Shown here in pieces: positions 6,730-17,790 of a DNA stretch of 64,000 nucleotides. The position numbers and the translations under genes are program-made. The notes beneath the pieces are model-generated. The model was given only the letters and a program-made list of their open reading frames with translations, searched no databases and was not told the DNA's origin. Numbering within the stretch: the stretch's first letter is position 1; each line of letters opens with the position of its first letter. The stretch is from NCBI GenBank assembly GCA_020845695.1, contig JADLFG010000072.1:1-64000 (forward strand), read 5' to 3'. The DNA comes from Thermoleophilia bacterium (lineage in GTDB: Bacteria; Actinomycetota; Thermoleophilia; Gaiellales; Gaiellaceae).

Positions 6730-8745
6730 CTACACGAGCTCGCGGGGGGCGCTCGCGTCGAAGCGGCGGGAGCAGAGACGCTCGCCGCGGTCGTAGGCCT
6801 CGATCTCGTTGCGGGTGTGGAAGCGCTCGGCGTCGGCCCACATCGCGCTCCTCGCCTCGACCCAGCGGCGCTCCGGGCCGCGGCCGACAGCGACCGTATG
6901 CGCGGTCTCGACCCGGGCGGAGAGCGGAGCGCCCTCGACGATCGAGAACGTCTCGCGATAGGAGTCGTCGATGACGGTCCCGTCCGGCAGCCGGCGCTCG
7001 CCGCCCCCGTAGACGTAGGCCAGCTCGACGCGGCCGGTGAAGAGGTCGCGGGTGACGGTACGTGACGAATACCCCGGCGAGAGCTCCACGACGTCGAGCG
7101 GCGGCGTACCCTCCGGGGGCTCGAACGGGCGCAGCTCGCGGTCGGCGGCGCTGGGCGCGCGCACCGGCAGGACGAGCCGGCTCGCGCCGCAGACCACGGT
7201 CAGCGCGACCGGCTCGGGCGAGGGCCAGAGCATCGGCCAGTAGCACGTCGAGAGGGCGAGCCGGATCCTGTGCCCCGGCCGGTACGCGTACCCGGTCGCG
7301 TCGAGGCGAACCGTGATCTCGTAGCGGCGGCCCGGCTCGAGCGGCTCCGGCCGCTCGTGGCCGTCGCGATGGGTCAGGTTCAGGTACCCGCGCGTGACGA
7401 GCGCGGAGCTGCCGTCGGGAGCGACATCGCAGAGACGGGCTGCGATGAGCGCCCGGGGCCGGTCGGCCGCGAGAACGAGCCGCAGCTCCGGGAAGCCGAG
7501 CAGCTCGACGCCCCGCTCGAGCGGGGGGGAGTCGAACGCGAGCGAGAGCCCGTCGTCGATCCGCTGGTCGCCGGGCAGGTCGGCGGCGTCCCCGTACGGG
7601 CACCAGAGGCCCGAGTCGAGCCCGGTTGCCTGCGGCGAGGAGTGCACGAGCTCGAGCTCGGGCTCGGCCTTCGCCCCGAGCGTGCCGCGGCCGAGGTGGA
7701 ACGCTCGCGGCTCGAGCCCCCCCGGCGGCCACGCCGGCTCGGCCACCCAGCGGCCCGGGTGCGTACGGACCCTGGTCCGCGGGCGCGCAGGCTCCTGGAG
7801 CCAGGCCCGCAGCATCGGCTCCGCCATGATCCCCGTGTCGATCCCCTTCAGCCAGTGGTCCCACCAGCGCAGCGACTCCTGGAGGAAGCCGATCGGCGGC
7901 CCCGGTATGCCCTCCTCCGGGAACGCGTGCGCCCACGGTCCGATCAGGCCCTTGCGCGGGCAGGAAAGCCCCTCGAGCAGGCGCGGGATCGCGTTCGTGT
8001 AGCCGTCGGCCCAGCCGCCGACCGCGTAGACCGGGCAGCGGATCGCCCCGTAGTCCTCGCGGACCGAGCCGTGGCGCCAGTACCCGTCGCGCAGCTGGTG
8101 GCGAAGCCACTCCTCGACGTACGGCGGCGTCCGCTCGAGCCGCTCGAGCCAGAGCTTCCGCCACCCCGGGCCGACCACCTCGGGCGCGGGCGGCACGGCG
8201 TTCCAGACGAGCATCTGGGAGGCCCACGGGAGCATGTCGATCGCGAGCACGCAGCCGCCCGCGTAGTGGACGTCGTCGGCGTAGCGGTCGTCGGTCGAGC
8301 AGATGGTGATGATCGCGCCGAGCGCGGGCGGGCGGCGGGAGGCCACCTGGAGCGCGTTGAAGCCGCCCCAGGAGATCCCGAACATCCCGACCGCGCCCGT
8401 GCACCAGGGCTGCGCGGCCAGCCAGGCGATCGCCTCGACCAGGTCGTCCTGCTCGCGCGGCAGGTACTCGTCGAGGAGCAGGCCATCCGAGTCGCCGCTC
8501 CCGCGCAGGTCGACCCTGACCGCGGCGTACCCATGCCCCGCCAGGTAGGGGTGACGGACGGTGTCACGCGCCGCGGTCCAGTCGCTCTTGCGGTAGGGAA
8601 TCGCCTCGAGCAGCGCCGGCACCGGGGCGGCTTCCGCATCCTCGGGCAGCCACACCCGCGCCGCGAGACGGCAGCCGTCGGAGAGCGGGATCCAGACGTT
8701 CTCGATCTCGCGCACGCGCCGGGGGAGGTCGGCCCTTGCCCGCAT
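6730..8745 (-). CDS. CocE/NonD-family alpha/beta hydrolase (X-Pro dipeptidyl-peptidase S15-like)
   Basis: The 671-residue protein starts with the S15/CocE fold (IPLSDGCRLAARVWLP). The nucleophile is Ser125 in GISWGG, and GPWAHAF supplies the likely catalytic histidine region. A C-terminal jelly-roll domain (about 430-671, PGHRIRLALSTCYWP) is typical of this family. Members hydrolyse esters, amides or proline peptides; substrate is unknown. There is no signal peptide, so a cytosolic enzyme is likely. ATG 8745 is used; an in-frame GTG at 8757 is an alternative. It diverges from the LD-carboxypeptidase gene 42 nt away. Confidence 0.87.
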   Translation of the reverse strand: MRARADLPRRVREIENVWIPLSDGCRLAARVWLPEDAEAAPVPALLEAIPYRKSDWTAARDTVRHPYLAGHGYAAVRVDLRGSGDSDGLLLDEYLPREQDDLVEAIAWLAAQPWCTGAVGMFGISWGGFNALQVASRRPPALGAIITICSTDDRYADDVHYAGGCVLAIDMLPWASQMLVWNAVPPAPEVVGPGWRKLWLERLERTPPYVEEWLRHQLRDGYWRHGSVREDYGAIRCPVYAVGGWADGYTNAIPRLLEGLSCPRKGLIGPWAHAFPEEGIPGPPIGFLQESLRWWDHWLKGIDTGIMAEPMLRAWLQEPARPRTRVRTHPGRWVAEPAWPPGGLEPRAFHLGRGTLGAKAEPELELVHSSPQATGLDSGLWCPYGDAADLPGDQRIDDGLSLAFDSPPLERGVELLGFPELRLVLAADRPRALIAARLCDVAPDGSSALVTRGYLNLTHRDGHERPEPLEPGRRYEITVRLDATGYAYRPGHRIRLALSTCYWPMLWPSPEPVALTVVCGASRLVLPVRAPSAADRELRPFEPPEGTPPLDVVELSPGYSSRTVTRDLFTGRVELAYVYGGGERRLPDGTVIDDSYRETFSIVEGAPLSARVETAHTVAVGRGPERRWVEARSAMWADAERFHTRNEIEAYDRGERLCSRRFDASAPRELV

Positions 8746-8787
8746 CCGTCGGTTCACGGAGGATAATGCGCCAGCACGACCCAGCAC

Positions 8788-9750
8788 ATGCCCGCTCACG
8801 CGACTCTCTTCGGCAGGCCACTGCCGCCCGGCGGCACGATCGGGGTCGCCGCCTGCGCGAGCCCGTATTTCAACCGCTCGGAGATCCTGCGCGGCGTCGA
8901 GTGGTGGGAGTCCCACGGCTACCGCGTCAAGCTCGGCGAGCACGTCTTTGCCCGCGACGGGTACGTCGCGGGCGCCGCGGACGGCCGGGCTCGCGACCTC
9001 GAGGCGATGTTCGCCGACCCCGAGGTCGACGTCGTTCAGGCGCTCCAGGGCGGCTACGGCTCGACCGAGCTGATCCCCCTCCTCGACTTTGACCTGATCG
9101 CCGCCAACCCCAAGCCGTTCGTCGGCTACTCGGACATCACGGCGCTCCACGTCGCGATCCGCCAGCGCACCGGGCTCGCGACGCTGTACGGCTACGGCCT
9201 GATCGGGGTGGGCGACCCCGAGGCGACCGCGTTCACGAGGGAGCGCCTGCTCGCGGTGGTGTCGGGCGACGGCACGGGCGAGGTGCCGCGGAATCCCGAC
9301 GATCCCTACGTGCGCGCGATCGCGGGCGGGACCGTCACCGCTCCCCTCGTCGGCGGCTGCCTCTGGCTGCTCATGCAGACGATGGGCACGCCGTGGGAGC
9401 TCGACCTCGACGGCTGCATCCTCTTCTTCGAGGACGTCGACGCGCCCGCCTGGTACGTGGACGGGAACCTGACCCAGCTCGCCCAGGCGGGGAAGCTCGA
9501 CGGCGTCGTCGGCGTCGTCGTCGGCGAGATGGAGAAGTGCGACTGGCGCGAGCAGCGCCCGGAGTGGCCGCAAACGAAGTCGCTCGAGGACGTGCTCGAG
9601 GAGAAGCTCGGGCCGCTCGGCGTCCCGGTCCTCTACCGGCTGCCGCTCGGGCACGCAAAGCACATGGCGGCGCTGCCGCTCGGGGTGACCGCCACGCTCG
9701 ACGCCGACCGCCGGAGGCTGACCGTGGACGAGCCCGCGCTGCGGGCGTAG
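8788..9750 (+). CDS. Muramoyltetrapeptide LD-carboxypeptidase / MccF-like S66 peptidase
   Basis: The 320-residue protein has the S66 triad in the expected order and spacing: Ser115 (GYSD), Glu215 (LFFEDVD) and His289 (LPLGHAKH). S66 enzymes remove the terminal D-Ala from murein tetrapeptides during recycling or, as MccF, cleave peptide-nucleotide antibiotics. No export signal is visible, fitting cytosolic recycling. GATAAT at 8762-8767 may be its promoter, giving a short leader. A peptide transporter operon begins 38 nt downstream, so it may process imported peptides or wall fragments (inference). Confidence 0.88.
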   Translation: MPAHATLFGRPLPPGGTIGVAACASPYFNRSEILRGVEWWESHGYRVKLGEHVFARDGYVAGAADGRARDLEAMFADPEVDVVQALQGGYGSTELIPLLDFDLIAANPKPFVGYSDITALHVAIRQRTGLATLYGYGLIGVGDPEATAFTRERLLAVVSGDGTGEVPRNPDDPYVRAIAGGTVTAPLVGGCLWLLMQTMGTPWELDLDGCILFFEDVDAPAWYVDGNLTQLAQAGKLDGVVGVVVGEMEKCDWREQRPEWPQTKSLEDVLEEKLGPLGVPVLYRLPLGHAKHMAALPLGVTATLDADRRRLTVDEPALRA

Positions 9751-9753
9751 GAT
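9748..9753 (+). promoter_or_regulatory. -10 hexamer TAGGAT ahead of peptide ABC operon
   Basis: TAGGAT overlaps the TAG stop of the S66 peptidase gene. Transcription from it would give a leader of about 30 nt carrying the Shine-Dalgarno AAGGAG before ATG 9789. Confidence 0.4.
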
Positions 9754-9788
9754 CGCGGGGCCCGGGGCAACAGGGGAAAGGAGAGGGC

Positions 9789-11594
9789 ATGAGGGCACGG
9801 GTTTTCCTACTGCTCGCCACGCTGGCGCTGGCGCTGCTCGTGGCCGGCTGCAGCGGCGACTCGGAGACCGCGCCGCCCGCCACGAGCGGGGCGGAGACGC
9901 AGGGCGGCACGGACACGGAGGCGCCTCCGCCGGACACCGAGACCGAGCCGGCCGAGACCGAGACCGGCGAGATCGTCAAGGGCGGAATCCTGCGGATCGG
10001 GACGATCAACGACATCGACTCGCTGAACCCCTTCAACTACATCGAGGCCCAGGCCTACCAGGCGTTCATCATGCTGCTCCCGCAGCTCGTCCAGTACGAG
10101 TACACGACCGAGGCGGGCTACCAGCTCGTCGGCGACTGGGCTACCTCCTGGGAGACTTCACCCGACGGTCTCGACTGGACGTTTCACCTGGTTCCGGGCA
10201 CCGCATGGTCGGACGGAACGCCGATGACCGCCGACGACGCAGCCTGGACGATCAACACCACCGTGAAGTACGCGGACGGACCGACCGCCGTGATGGCTCC
10301 CTCGGTCAATCACGTCGAGAGCGCGGAGGCGATCGACGACAAGACGCTCGTCATCCACTACCGACAACCTGTCGGTAACGCCCTCGAGCAGCTCGAGCAG
10401 TTCTTCGTCGTGCCGAGGCACGTCTACGAGCCGCTCGAGCAGCAGGATCCGAAGGAGCTGAAGCGCTTCAAGCCCGAGCAGAACCTCCCGATGGTCACCG
10501 GCGGCGCCTTCACGCTCAAGCAGTACGAGTCGAAGGGGACGAACGTCTTCGTTCCCGATCCGAACTACTGGGGGGAGCCCGCGAACGCCGAGGCGGTCGC
10601 GCTCATCTACTACACGAACTCCGACTCGATGATCGCCGACCTCCAGGCCGGCGAGCTCGACTGGGTCGACCAGGTGCCGTTCAACGCGGTCGACGTGCTC
10701 AAGGCCGACGAGAACCTGACGGTCAACGAGGTGCCCGGAGCGGAGACGACAAACATCACCTGGAACTCGAACCCGCACAAGCAGACGAACGTCGAGCTGC
10801 TCGACCCGCGGGTCAAGAAGGCGCTGTCCATGTGCATCGACCGGGAGAAGATCATCGAGGTCGTCTTCAACGGCTACGCGACGACCGTCGAGAGCCTCCC
10901 GGGCCACATCTCGAACCTCGAGAACCCCGACCTCGGGCCGCTCGTCCACGACTGCGCCGAGGGCAACCGGATGCTCGACGAGCTCGGCTACGCGCGAGGC
11001 GCCGACGGGATCCGCATCGTTCCGGCGACCACGGGCGAGAACGCGCAGCCCGAGCACCCGATGGAGTACGAGATCGTCACGCCCACGGGTGTCGACTTCA
11101 ATATCGACCGCTCGTTCCAGATCGTCCAGGAGGGCTTCGCGGAGGCAGGCGTGAGGGTAACGCAGCGCGTTGGGGGCGACTCGACCGCCACCTACGCGAT
11201 CCAGACGGGAGACGACTGCGACCCGGCGACGTCGACCGGCTACCAGGGCTGGGACATCGCGATGTGGGACTGGGTTGGCTACATCGATCCCGACTTCATG
11301 CTTTCGGTCGTGACGAAGGGCCAGTGGTGCTCCTGGAGCGACACCGGCTGGGACAACCCGGAGTACGACGCGATGTACGCGAAGCAGGGTGCGACGATCG
11401 ACCCGGACGAGCGCAAGGCAATCGTCTACGAGATGCAGCAGGCGATCTACGACAACGTGCTCTACACGCAGCTCACAAACCACGTGATGCTCGACGCACA
11501 CTCAAACACCTGGGGCGGGATCACCCCGGAGCTGACGAACCTGGCCGCGTACTCGAAGTACTACTGGACGCGGCCGGGGATGCTCGGCGGCTAG
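9789..11594 (+). CDS. Peptide/nickel-type (SBP_bac_5) ABC transporter substrate-binding lipoprotein
   Basis: The 601-residue protein has a lipoprotein signal ending VAGC (Cys21), a long Thr/Glu/Pro-rich tether (about 22-60) and then the large family-5 binding fold (GGILRIGTINDIDSLNPF onward). Such proteins bind oligopeptides, dipeptides, nickel or sugars outside the membrane. The Shine-Dalgarno AAGGAG precedes ATG 9789. It heads a five-gene operon with two permeases and two ATPases, the full Opp/Dpp set. The exact ligand cannot be read from sequence. Confidence 0.92.
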   Translation: MRARVFLLLATLALALLVAGCSGDSETAPPATSGAETQGGTDTEAPPPDTETEPAETETGEIVKGGILRIGTINDIDSLNPFNYIEAQAYQAFIMLLPQLVQYEYTTEAGYQLVGDWATSWETSPDGLDWTFHLVPGTAWSDGTPMTADDAAWTINTTVKYADGPTAVMAPSVNHVESAEAIDDKTLVIHYRQPVGNALEQLEQFFVVPRHVYEPLEQQDPKELKRFKPEQNLPMVTGGAFTLKQYESKGTNVFVPDPNYWGEPANAEAVALIYYTNSDSMIADLQAGELDWVDQVPFNAVDVLKADENLTVNEVPGAETTNITWNSNPHKQTNVELLDPRVKKALSMCIDREKIIEVVFNGYATTVESLPGHISNLENPDLGPLVHDCAEGNRMLDELGYARGADGIRIVPATTGENAQPEHPMEYEIVTPTGVDFNIDRSFQIVQEGFAEAGVRVTQRVGGDSTATYAIQTGDDCDPATSTGYQGWDIAMWDWVGYIDPDFMLSVVTKGQWCSWSDTGWDNPEYDAMYAKQGATIDPDERKAIVYEMQQAIYDNVLYTQLTNHVMLDAHSNTWGGITPELTNLAAYSKYYWTRPGMLGG

Positions 11595-11630
11595 ACCGGG
11601 CGTGACGGGGGGTTCGGGAGAGGGCGAGGC

Positions 11631-12605
11631 GTGAACCGCGGCGACCTGATCCTCAAGCGGATCGCGTTCGCGCTGATCACGGTCTTCATCGCGATCACGC
11701 TGAACTTCGTCCTCTTCCGAGCCATCCCCGGCGACGCCGTCTCGGCGCTTCGCTGTCGGCAGTGCACGGCCGCGTTCAAGGAGTACCAGCGCCAGCAGCT
11801 CGGACTCGACGAGTCCCTCTGGGTCCAGTACAAGCGCTACATTGGCGACCTGGCGCACGGGGACCTCGGCAGCTCGCTGCGCACCGAGAAGTCGGTCGCC
11901 AGCGAGCTCTGGACGCCGATCAAGAACACGCTGCCGATGATCGCGCTCGGCACCTTCTTCTCGATCCTCCTCGGTGTCCTCGGGGGGGTGGTCTGCGCCT
12001 GGCGGCGCGGTACGAAGACAGACAAGGCAACGCTGTACGCGGGCCTCACCTTCTACTCGATGCCGCCCCAGTGGCTCGGCCTGATGATGGTTCTGTTCGT
12101 CGCCGGCGCGCTCGGACTGCCGACGTCCGGCATCAAGGATCCGATCCTCGGTATCCTCGACGACGCCTCGACCTGGGAGGTCGTCGTCGACCGGCTCGAG
12201 CACATGGTGCTCCCGGCGCTGACGATCGGACTCGTCCTCTTCGGTGAGTACGCCCTGATCGCACGCTCCTCGATGCTCGAGACCCTCGGCGAGGACTACG
12301 TGCTGACAGCCCGCGCGAAGGGACTCACGAACTGGCGAATCGTGCGCACGCATGCGCTCCGCAACGCCCTGCTCCCGATCGTGACCCTGATCGCGCTCTC
12401 GCTCGGCTTCATCATTGGAGGTTTCATCACCGTCGAGTACGTTTTCTCGTACCCGGGAATCGGTCTCGCGGTCGTCGATGCGATCGACAAGCGCGACTAC
12501 CCCATCCTGCAGGGCGCCTTCCTGATCCTGACGCTGTCGGTGATCTTCTTCAATCTCGTGGCCGACTTGCTCTACTTCCGCCTCGACCCGCGGGTGACCG
12601 AGTGA
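11631..12605 (+). CDS. Opp/Dpp-type ABC transporter permease (OppB-like)
   Basis: The 324-residue inner-membrane protein has an N-terminal membrane helix (AFALITVFIAITLNFVLF), an extracytoplasmic loop and a cluster of C-terminal helices. The permease EAA-type loop is ARAKGLTNWRIVRTHALRNA. It forms half of the translocation channel. A notable CRQC pair lies in the loop after the first helix (about residue 40). The GTG start is preceded by GGAGAGGG, and its end overlaps the next gene by 4 nt. Confidence 0.93.
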   Translation: MNRGDLILKRIAFALITVFIAITLNFVLFRAIPGDAVSALRCRQCTAAFKEYQRQQLGLDESLWVQYKRYIGDLAHGDLGSSLRTEKSVASELWTPIKNTLPMIALGTFFSILLGVLGGVVCAWRRGTKTDKATLYAGLTFYSMPPQWLGLMMVLFVAGALGLPTSGIKDPILGILDDASTWEVVVDRLEHMVLPALTIGLVLFGEYALIARSSMLETLGEDYVLTARAKGLTNWRIVRTHALRNALLPIVTLIALSLGFIIGGFITVEYVFSYPGIGLAVVDAIDKRDYPILQGAFLILTLSVIFFNLVADLLYFRLDPRVTE

Positions 12606-13546
12606 GTACCGCGCCCGAGCCGCTACAGGCCGAGGCGGAGACCGGCAGGCTGCGGACGATTCTGCGCTCGCCGGTCCTGCGCCGTCCGCAGATGCTGATC
12701 GGGATCGCGATCGTGCTCGCGTTCGTCGTGCTCGCCATCTTCAGCCCCCTGATCCTGTCGCGGGACCCGGAGACGAAGGTCGGCGAGGTGTTCGAGTCCC
12801 CGAGCGGCGCCCACGTGCTCGGCACCGACGGCGGCGGCGCCGACGTGGTTAGCCTGCTCATCGGCGGTACCGCCGTCTCCCTGATCGTCGGCTTCGCGGC
12901 CGCTCTCGTGTCGGCGCTGATCGGAGGGACGGTCGGGATCGCCGCCGGCTATTTCGGCGGCAGGACCGACACGGTACTGATGCGGGCGACCGACTACATG
13001 CTCGTGATCCCTGACATCCCGCTGATGATCATCATCGCCGCGCTGTTCGGGCGCTCGCTGACGAACATCATCCTGATCATCGGCCTCATCTACTGGACGT
13101 CGACGGCCCGGATCATCCGCTCGCAGGTGAAGAGCCTGCGCGAGCGCGTCTACGTCAGGCGAGCCCGCGCGGTGGGTGCCAGCAATAGCCGGGTGATCCT
13201 CCGCCACATCCTGCCGCAGGTCATGCCGCTCCTGATCGCGAACACCGTCTTGCTGATCGCGCTCGCGATCTTCGCGGAAACGTTCATCACCTTCCTCGGG
13301 CTCGGCGACCCGAGCCTGCTCTCCTGGGGCCGGCTGATCGAGAACGCGTTCAAGGACGACGCCGTACTGAACGATGCCTGGTGGGCGATCGTCCCCCCCG
13401 GCGTGTGCGTGACGCTGCTGATCCTCGCCTGCACGATGATCGGCAACTCGATGGAGGAGTCGCTCAACCCGCGGCTCCGGGTCGGGCACCTCTCGGTACG
13501 CCGGTTCCGCCTCCGTCCACTCGACGGAAAGCTCGACAGCGAATGA
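12602..13546 (+). CDS. Opp/Dpp-type ABC transporter permease (OppC-like)
   Basis: The 314-residue permease has a cytoplasmic N-terminus and about six membrane helices. An EAA loop (VRRARAVGASNSRVILRHILPQ) contacts the ATPases. It pairs with the preceding permease. The GTG start overlaps the preceding stop (GTGA), and its own stop overlaps the ATG of the following ATPase gene, showing translational coupling. Confidence 0.93.
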   Translation: MSTAPEPLQAEAETGRLRTILRSPVLRRPQMLIGIAIVLAFVVLAIFSPLILSRDPETKVGEVFESPSGAHVLGTDGGGADVVSLLIGGTAVSLIVGFAAALVSALIGGTVGIAAGYFGGRTDTVLMRATDYMLVIPDIPLMIIIAALFGRSLTNIILIIGLIYWTSTARIIRSQVKSLRERVYVRRARAVGASNSRVILRHILPQVMPLLIANTVLLIALAIFAETFITFLGLGDPSLLSWGRLIENAFKDDAVLNDAWWAIVPPGVCVTLLILACTMIGNSMEESLNPRLRVGHLSVRRFRLRPLDGKLDSE

Positions 13547-14520
13547 CAGCGCCGCTGCTCAGCGTCGAGGAGCTCCACGTCTGGTTCGACCTCGCAGGCG
13601 GCGGCGAGCTGCATGCCGTCCAGGGAATCAACCTGGCGCTCGCGGAGGGCGAGCGGTTCGGGCTGGTCGGGGAGTCGGGCTGCGGGAAGACCACCGCCAT
13701 CCTCGCGATGATGGGCCTGCTCCCCCCGAGCGCGAGCGTCGCCGGCGCCGTCGTGCTCGGTGGTACGAACGTCCTCGAGCGCGGCGAGGAGAGTGTCAGC
13801 CGCTACCGCTGGAAGGACGTGAGCATGATCTTCCAGGGAGCCATGAACGCGTTCAATCCGGTCCGGCGAATCGGTCACCAGATCGTGGAGCCGATGGAGC
13901 TCCACGGGGTCGCCGAAGGCGAGGCCGCGCACCGGAGGGCCGAGGAGCTGCTCGAGCTCGTCGGGATCTCGAAGGGGCGGGCCGGCCAGTACCCTCACGA
14001 GTTCTCGGGCGGCATGCGCCAGCGCGCCGCGATCGCGATGGCGCTCGCCTGCAAGCCGAAGGTGCTGCTCGCCGACGAGCCGACGACCGCGCTGGATGTG
14101 ATGGTGCAGGCGCAGATCCTCGACCTGCTCGTGAACCTCTGCCGCGACCTCGGGCTGACGCTCATCATGGTCACTCACGACCTCTCGGTGGTCGCCCAGA
14201 CCTGCGATCGCGCCGCCGTCATGTACGCGGGCCGGCTCGTCGAGGCCGGCCCGACCGACGCGCTGTACCACGACCCGCGTCACCCCTACACGCGGCTCCT
14301 GTTCGAGGCCACGCCCGACCTCTACGGGGAGGGCGAGATCGTCTCGATCCCGGGATCGCCGCCGCGGCTCGATCGCGACCTTGGCGGCTGCCCGTTCGTG
14401 CCGCGCTGCGACCGGGCGTTCGAGCCGTGTGCCGCGGTGCGACCCCGCCGTCTGACGGTCGCAGCCGGGCACGAGGCCGAGTGCCATCTCAACGATCCCG
14501 CGAGCAAGGCAGCCGGGTGA
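13543..14520 (+). CDS. Opp/Dpp-type ABC transporter ATPase (OppD-like)
   Basis: The 325-residue ATPase has Walker [10 protein letters not shown] (about residue 43), signature FSGGMRQRA, Walker [10 protein letters not shown] and the H-loop VTHDLSV. The C-terminal oligopeptide-transporter extension ([11 protein letters not shown]...C) carries the conserved cysteines that bind an Fe-S cluster in some family members. It powers peptide uptake with OppF. Its start overlaps the upstream permease by 4 nt. Confidence 0.93.
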   Translation: MTAPLLSVEELHVWFDLAGGGELHAVQGINLALAEGERFGLVGESGCGKTTAILAMMGLLPPSASVAGAVVLGGTNVLERGEESVSRYRWKDVSMIFQGAMNAFNPVRRIGHQIVEPMELHGVAEGEAAHRRAEELLELVGISKGRAGQYPHEFSGGMRQRAAIAMALACKPKVLLADEPTTALDVMVQAQILDLLVNLCRDLGLTLIMVTHDLSVVAQTCDRAAVMYAGRLVEAGPTDALYHDPRHPYTRLLFEATPDLYGEGEIVSIPGSPPRLDRDLGGCPFVPRCDRAFEPCAAVRPRRLTVAAGHEAECHLNDPASKAAG

Positions 14521-15548
14521 GCGAGGCCCGCCCTCACGCGGCTGCGCCTGGCGCGGCGCCGTTGCTCCAGGTCGACGATCTCGTCACGCAGTTCCCAATC
14601 CCGCGCGGGATGATCGGCACGCTCGCGCGTCGCCCCCGGCGCACCGTTCACGCGGTCGACGGCATCTCGTTCTCGCTCGAGACCGGGGAGATGCTCGCCC
14701 TCGTCGGCGAGTCCGGCTGCGGCAAGACGACGGCGGCCCAGACGGCGCTGCGGCTGGTCGAGCCGGTCAGGGGGTCGATCCGCTTTCGTGGAGAGGAGCT
14801 GACGAAGCACGGCGTGCGGAGGATGCGACCGCTTCGCCGCCGGATGCAGATGATCTACCAGGACCCGTACGAGTCGCTCGACCCGCGCTTCCGCGTGCGC
14901 CAGACGATCGAGGAGCCCCTCGCCGTGCATGGCCTCGGCAGCGAGACAGACCGGCGACAGCGCGTGCTCGACGCGCTCGAGCGGGCCGGGCTGACGCCGC
15001 CCGAGCTCTTCCTCGAGCGGTTCCCGCACGAGCTCTCCGGCGGCCAGCGCCAGCGGGTGGCCGTTGCGGCCGCGCTGACGCTCGAGCCCGAGCTGCTCGT
15101 CGCCGATGAGCCCGTCTCGATGCTCGACGTCTCCGTCCGGGCCGGCATCCTCGCGCTGCTCGACACGCTGCGGCGAGCCGGGCTCGGAATCCTGATGATC
15201 ACGCACGACCTCTCGACCGCCGCCCACTACGCCGACCGGATCGCGGTCATGTACCTCGGCCGGATCGTCGAGGAGGGCCCGGCGAAGGAGGTCGTGCGCA
15301 ACCCGCGGCACCCCTACACGAGGGCGCTCATCTCGGTCGTCCCGAAGCCCGACCCGCGCGAGCGGTCGCGGCCACAGATCCTCCGCGGCGAGACGCCGAA
15401 CCCGATCGAGGTGCCGACCGGCTGCCGCTTCCACCCGCGCTGCCCGCTCGCCTTCGAGCCCTGCTCGACCGACGACCCCGTCGAGCTCGCGCCGGTCGGA
15501 CCGGGCGGGCACCGGGCAGCCTGCTGGCTCATCGGCGACAGCCCCTGA
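14517..15548 (+). CDS. Opp/Dpp-type ABC transporter ATPase (OppF-like)
   Basis: The 343-residue ATPase has Walker [10 protein letters not shown], signature LSGGQRQRV, Walker B LLVADEPVS and H-loop ITHDLST. The C-terminal family extension (GCRFHPRCPLAFEPC) keeps its cysteines. The GTG start overlaps the previous stop (GTGA). This is the last gene of the transporter operon, and a strong hairpin follows 5 nt after its stop. Confidence 0.93.
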   Translation: MSEARPHAAAPGAAPLLQVDDLVTQFPIPRGMIGTLARRPRRTVHAVDGISFSLETGEMLALVGESGCGKTTAAQTALRLVEPVRGSIRFRGEELTKHGVRRMRPLRRRMQMIYQDPYESLDPRFRVRQTIEEPLAVHGLGSETDRRQRVLDALERAGLTPPELFLERFPHELSGGQRQRVAVAAALTLEPELLVADEPVSMLDVSVRAGILALLDTLRRAGLGILMITHDLSTAAHYADRIAVMYLGRIVEEGPAKEVVRNPRHPYTRALISVVPKPDPRERSRPQILRGETPNPIEVPTGCRFHPRCPLAFEPCSTDDPVELAPVGPGGHRAACWLIGDSP

Positions 15549-15553
15549 ACGAC

Positions 15554-15581
15554 GGAAGGGCCGGTCGCCCGGCCCTTCCGC
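15554..15581. terminator. Perfect 12-bp hairpin between converging operons
   Basis: CGGAAGGGCCGG (15554-15565) pairs with CCGGCCCTTCCG (15570-15581) around a TCGC loop. There is no T-run on either side. It sits between the 3' ends of the peptide-transport operon and groESL and probably serves both strands. Confidence 0.75.
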
Positions 15582-15605
15582 GATCGATCGGCCCCTGAGG
15601 GTCGC

Positions 15606-17234
<1,629 letters not shown>

Positions 17235-17256
17235 TCAGGTTTCCTCCGTGCCGGTT

Positions 17257-17577
17257 CTAGGCGGCCTTCTTCGACTTCTTGGTCTCGGTCTTGACGACCT
17301 TCGCGAGCACGTCGGACTCCCGCAGGATCAGGTACTCCGCGGGGCCGATCTTGATCTCCGTGCCGCCGTACTTGGAGAAGATGATCTCGTCACCCTCGTC
17401 CACGTCCATCTTCACGTGCTCGCCGTCCTCGTCCCGCGGGCCCGGGCCGACCGCCAGCACGCGACCCCGCTGCGGCTTCTCCTTCGCCGTATCCGGCAGG
17501 ACGATGCCGCTCGCCAGGACCTCCTCCTCGTCGAGAACCTCGACGATGAGGCGGTCACCAAGGGGCTGCAGATCCAT
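17257..17577 (-). CDS. groS: Co-chaperonin GroES (10 kDa)
   Basis: The 106-residue protein starts [19 protein letters not shown], contains the mobile loop region ([17 protein letters not shown]) and ends in a Lys-rich tail. It caps GroEL. The tail of about ten residues is slightly longer than usual. A GGAGGAA Shine-Dalgarno lies before the ATG. Two CIRCE operators and a TTGCGA/TACAGT promoter lie upstream, so heat shock should induce it through loss of HrcA repression. Confidence 0.97.
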   Translation of the reverse strand: MDLQPLGDRLIVEVLDEEEVLASGIVLPDTAKEKPQRGRVLAVGPGPRDEDGEHVKMDVDEGDEIIFSKYGGTEIKIGPAEYLILRESDVLAKVVKTETKKSKKAA

Positions 17578-17612
17578 GTGGCGTTCCTCCTGTTGTCGCC
17601 GTTTCCCTGTTG

Positions 17613-17639
17613 CTGGCACTCGGCCAAGGCGAGTGCCAG
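17613..17639. promoter_or_regulatory. CIRCE operator, promoter-proximal copy
   Basis: CTGGCACTC, nine bases, then GAGTGCCAG form a perfect inverted repeat. The HrcA operator consensus is TTAGCACTC-N9-GAGTGCTAA. It lies in the groES leader. Confidence 0.95.
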
Positions 17640-17655
17640 AAATCGCCCGCCGCGA

Positions 17656-17685
17656 ACTGTAGCGCAGCGGCGACGCCCTTCGCAA
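17656..17685 (-). promoter_or_regulatory. groESL promoter (TTGCGA-N18-TACAGT)
   Basis: On the minus strand TTGCGA (17685-17680) and TACAGT (17661-17656) are separated by 18 nt. The promoter lies exactly between the two CIRCE copies, so HrcA on either one could block it. Confidence 0.75.
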
Positions 17686-17692
17686 GTCGCTC

Positions 17693-17719
17693 TTGGCACT
17701 CCGGCACCGTGAGTGCCAG
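17693..17719. promoter_or_regulatory. CIRCE operator, promoter-distal copy
   Basis: TTGGCACTC, nine bases, then GAGTGCCAG match in 8 of 9 pairs. It lies upstream of the groESL -35 and also about 70 bp before the divergent ASCH-like gene, so it could control both. Confidence 0.9.
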
Positions 17720-17763
17720 CGGGGCGACCCCGGGAGACGTCATGCGGACGGGGTGGGAACCTC

Positions 17764-17769
17764 TATGAT
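17764..17769 (+). promoter_or_regulatory. Possible -10 hexamer TATGAT for ASCH-like gene
   Basis: TATGAT lies 21 nt before ATG 17791. No good -35 or Shine-Dalgarno is seen. The distal CIRCE copy ends 44 bp upstream. Confidence 0.4.
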
Positions 17770-17790
17770 TCGGGCGCCTCCGTCGCGCCC

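Noticed and set aside
8746..9798. N-terminal extension of the CocE/NonD hydrolase by about 350 codons
   Set aside because: The extension is antisense to the S66 peptidase and has shadow composition. Hydrolase similarity begins near 8745.
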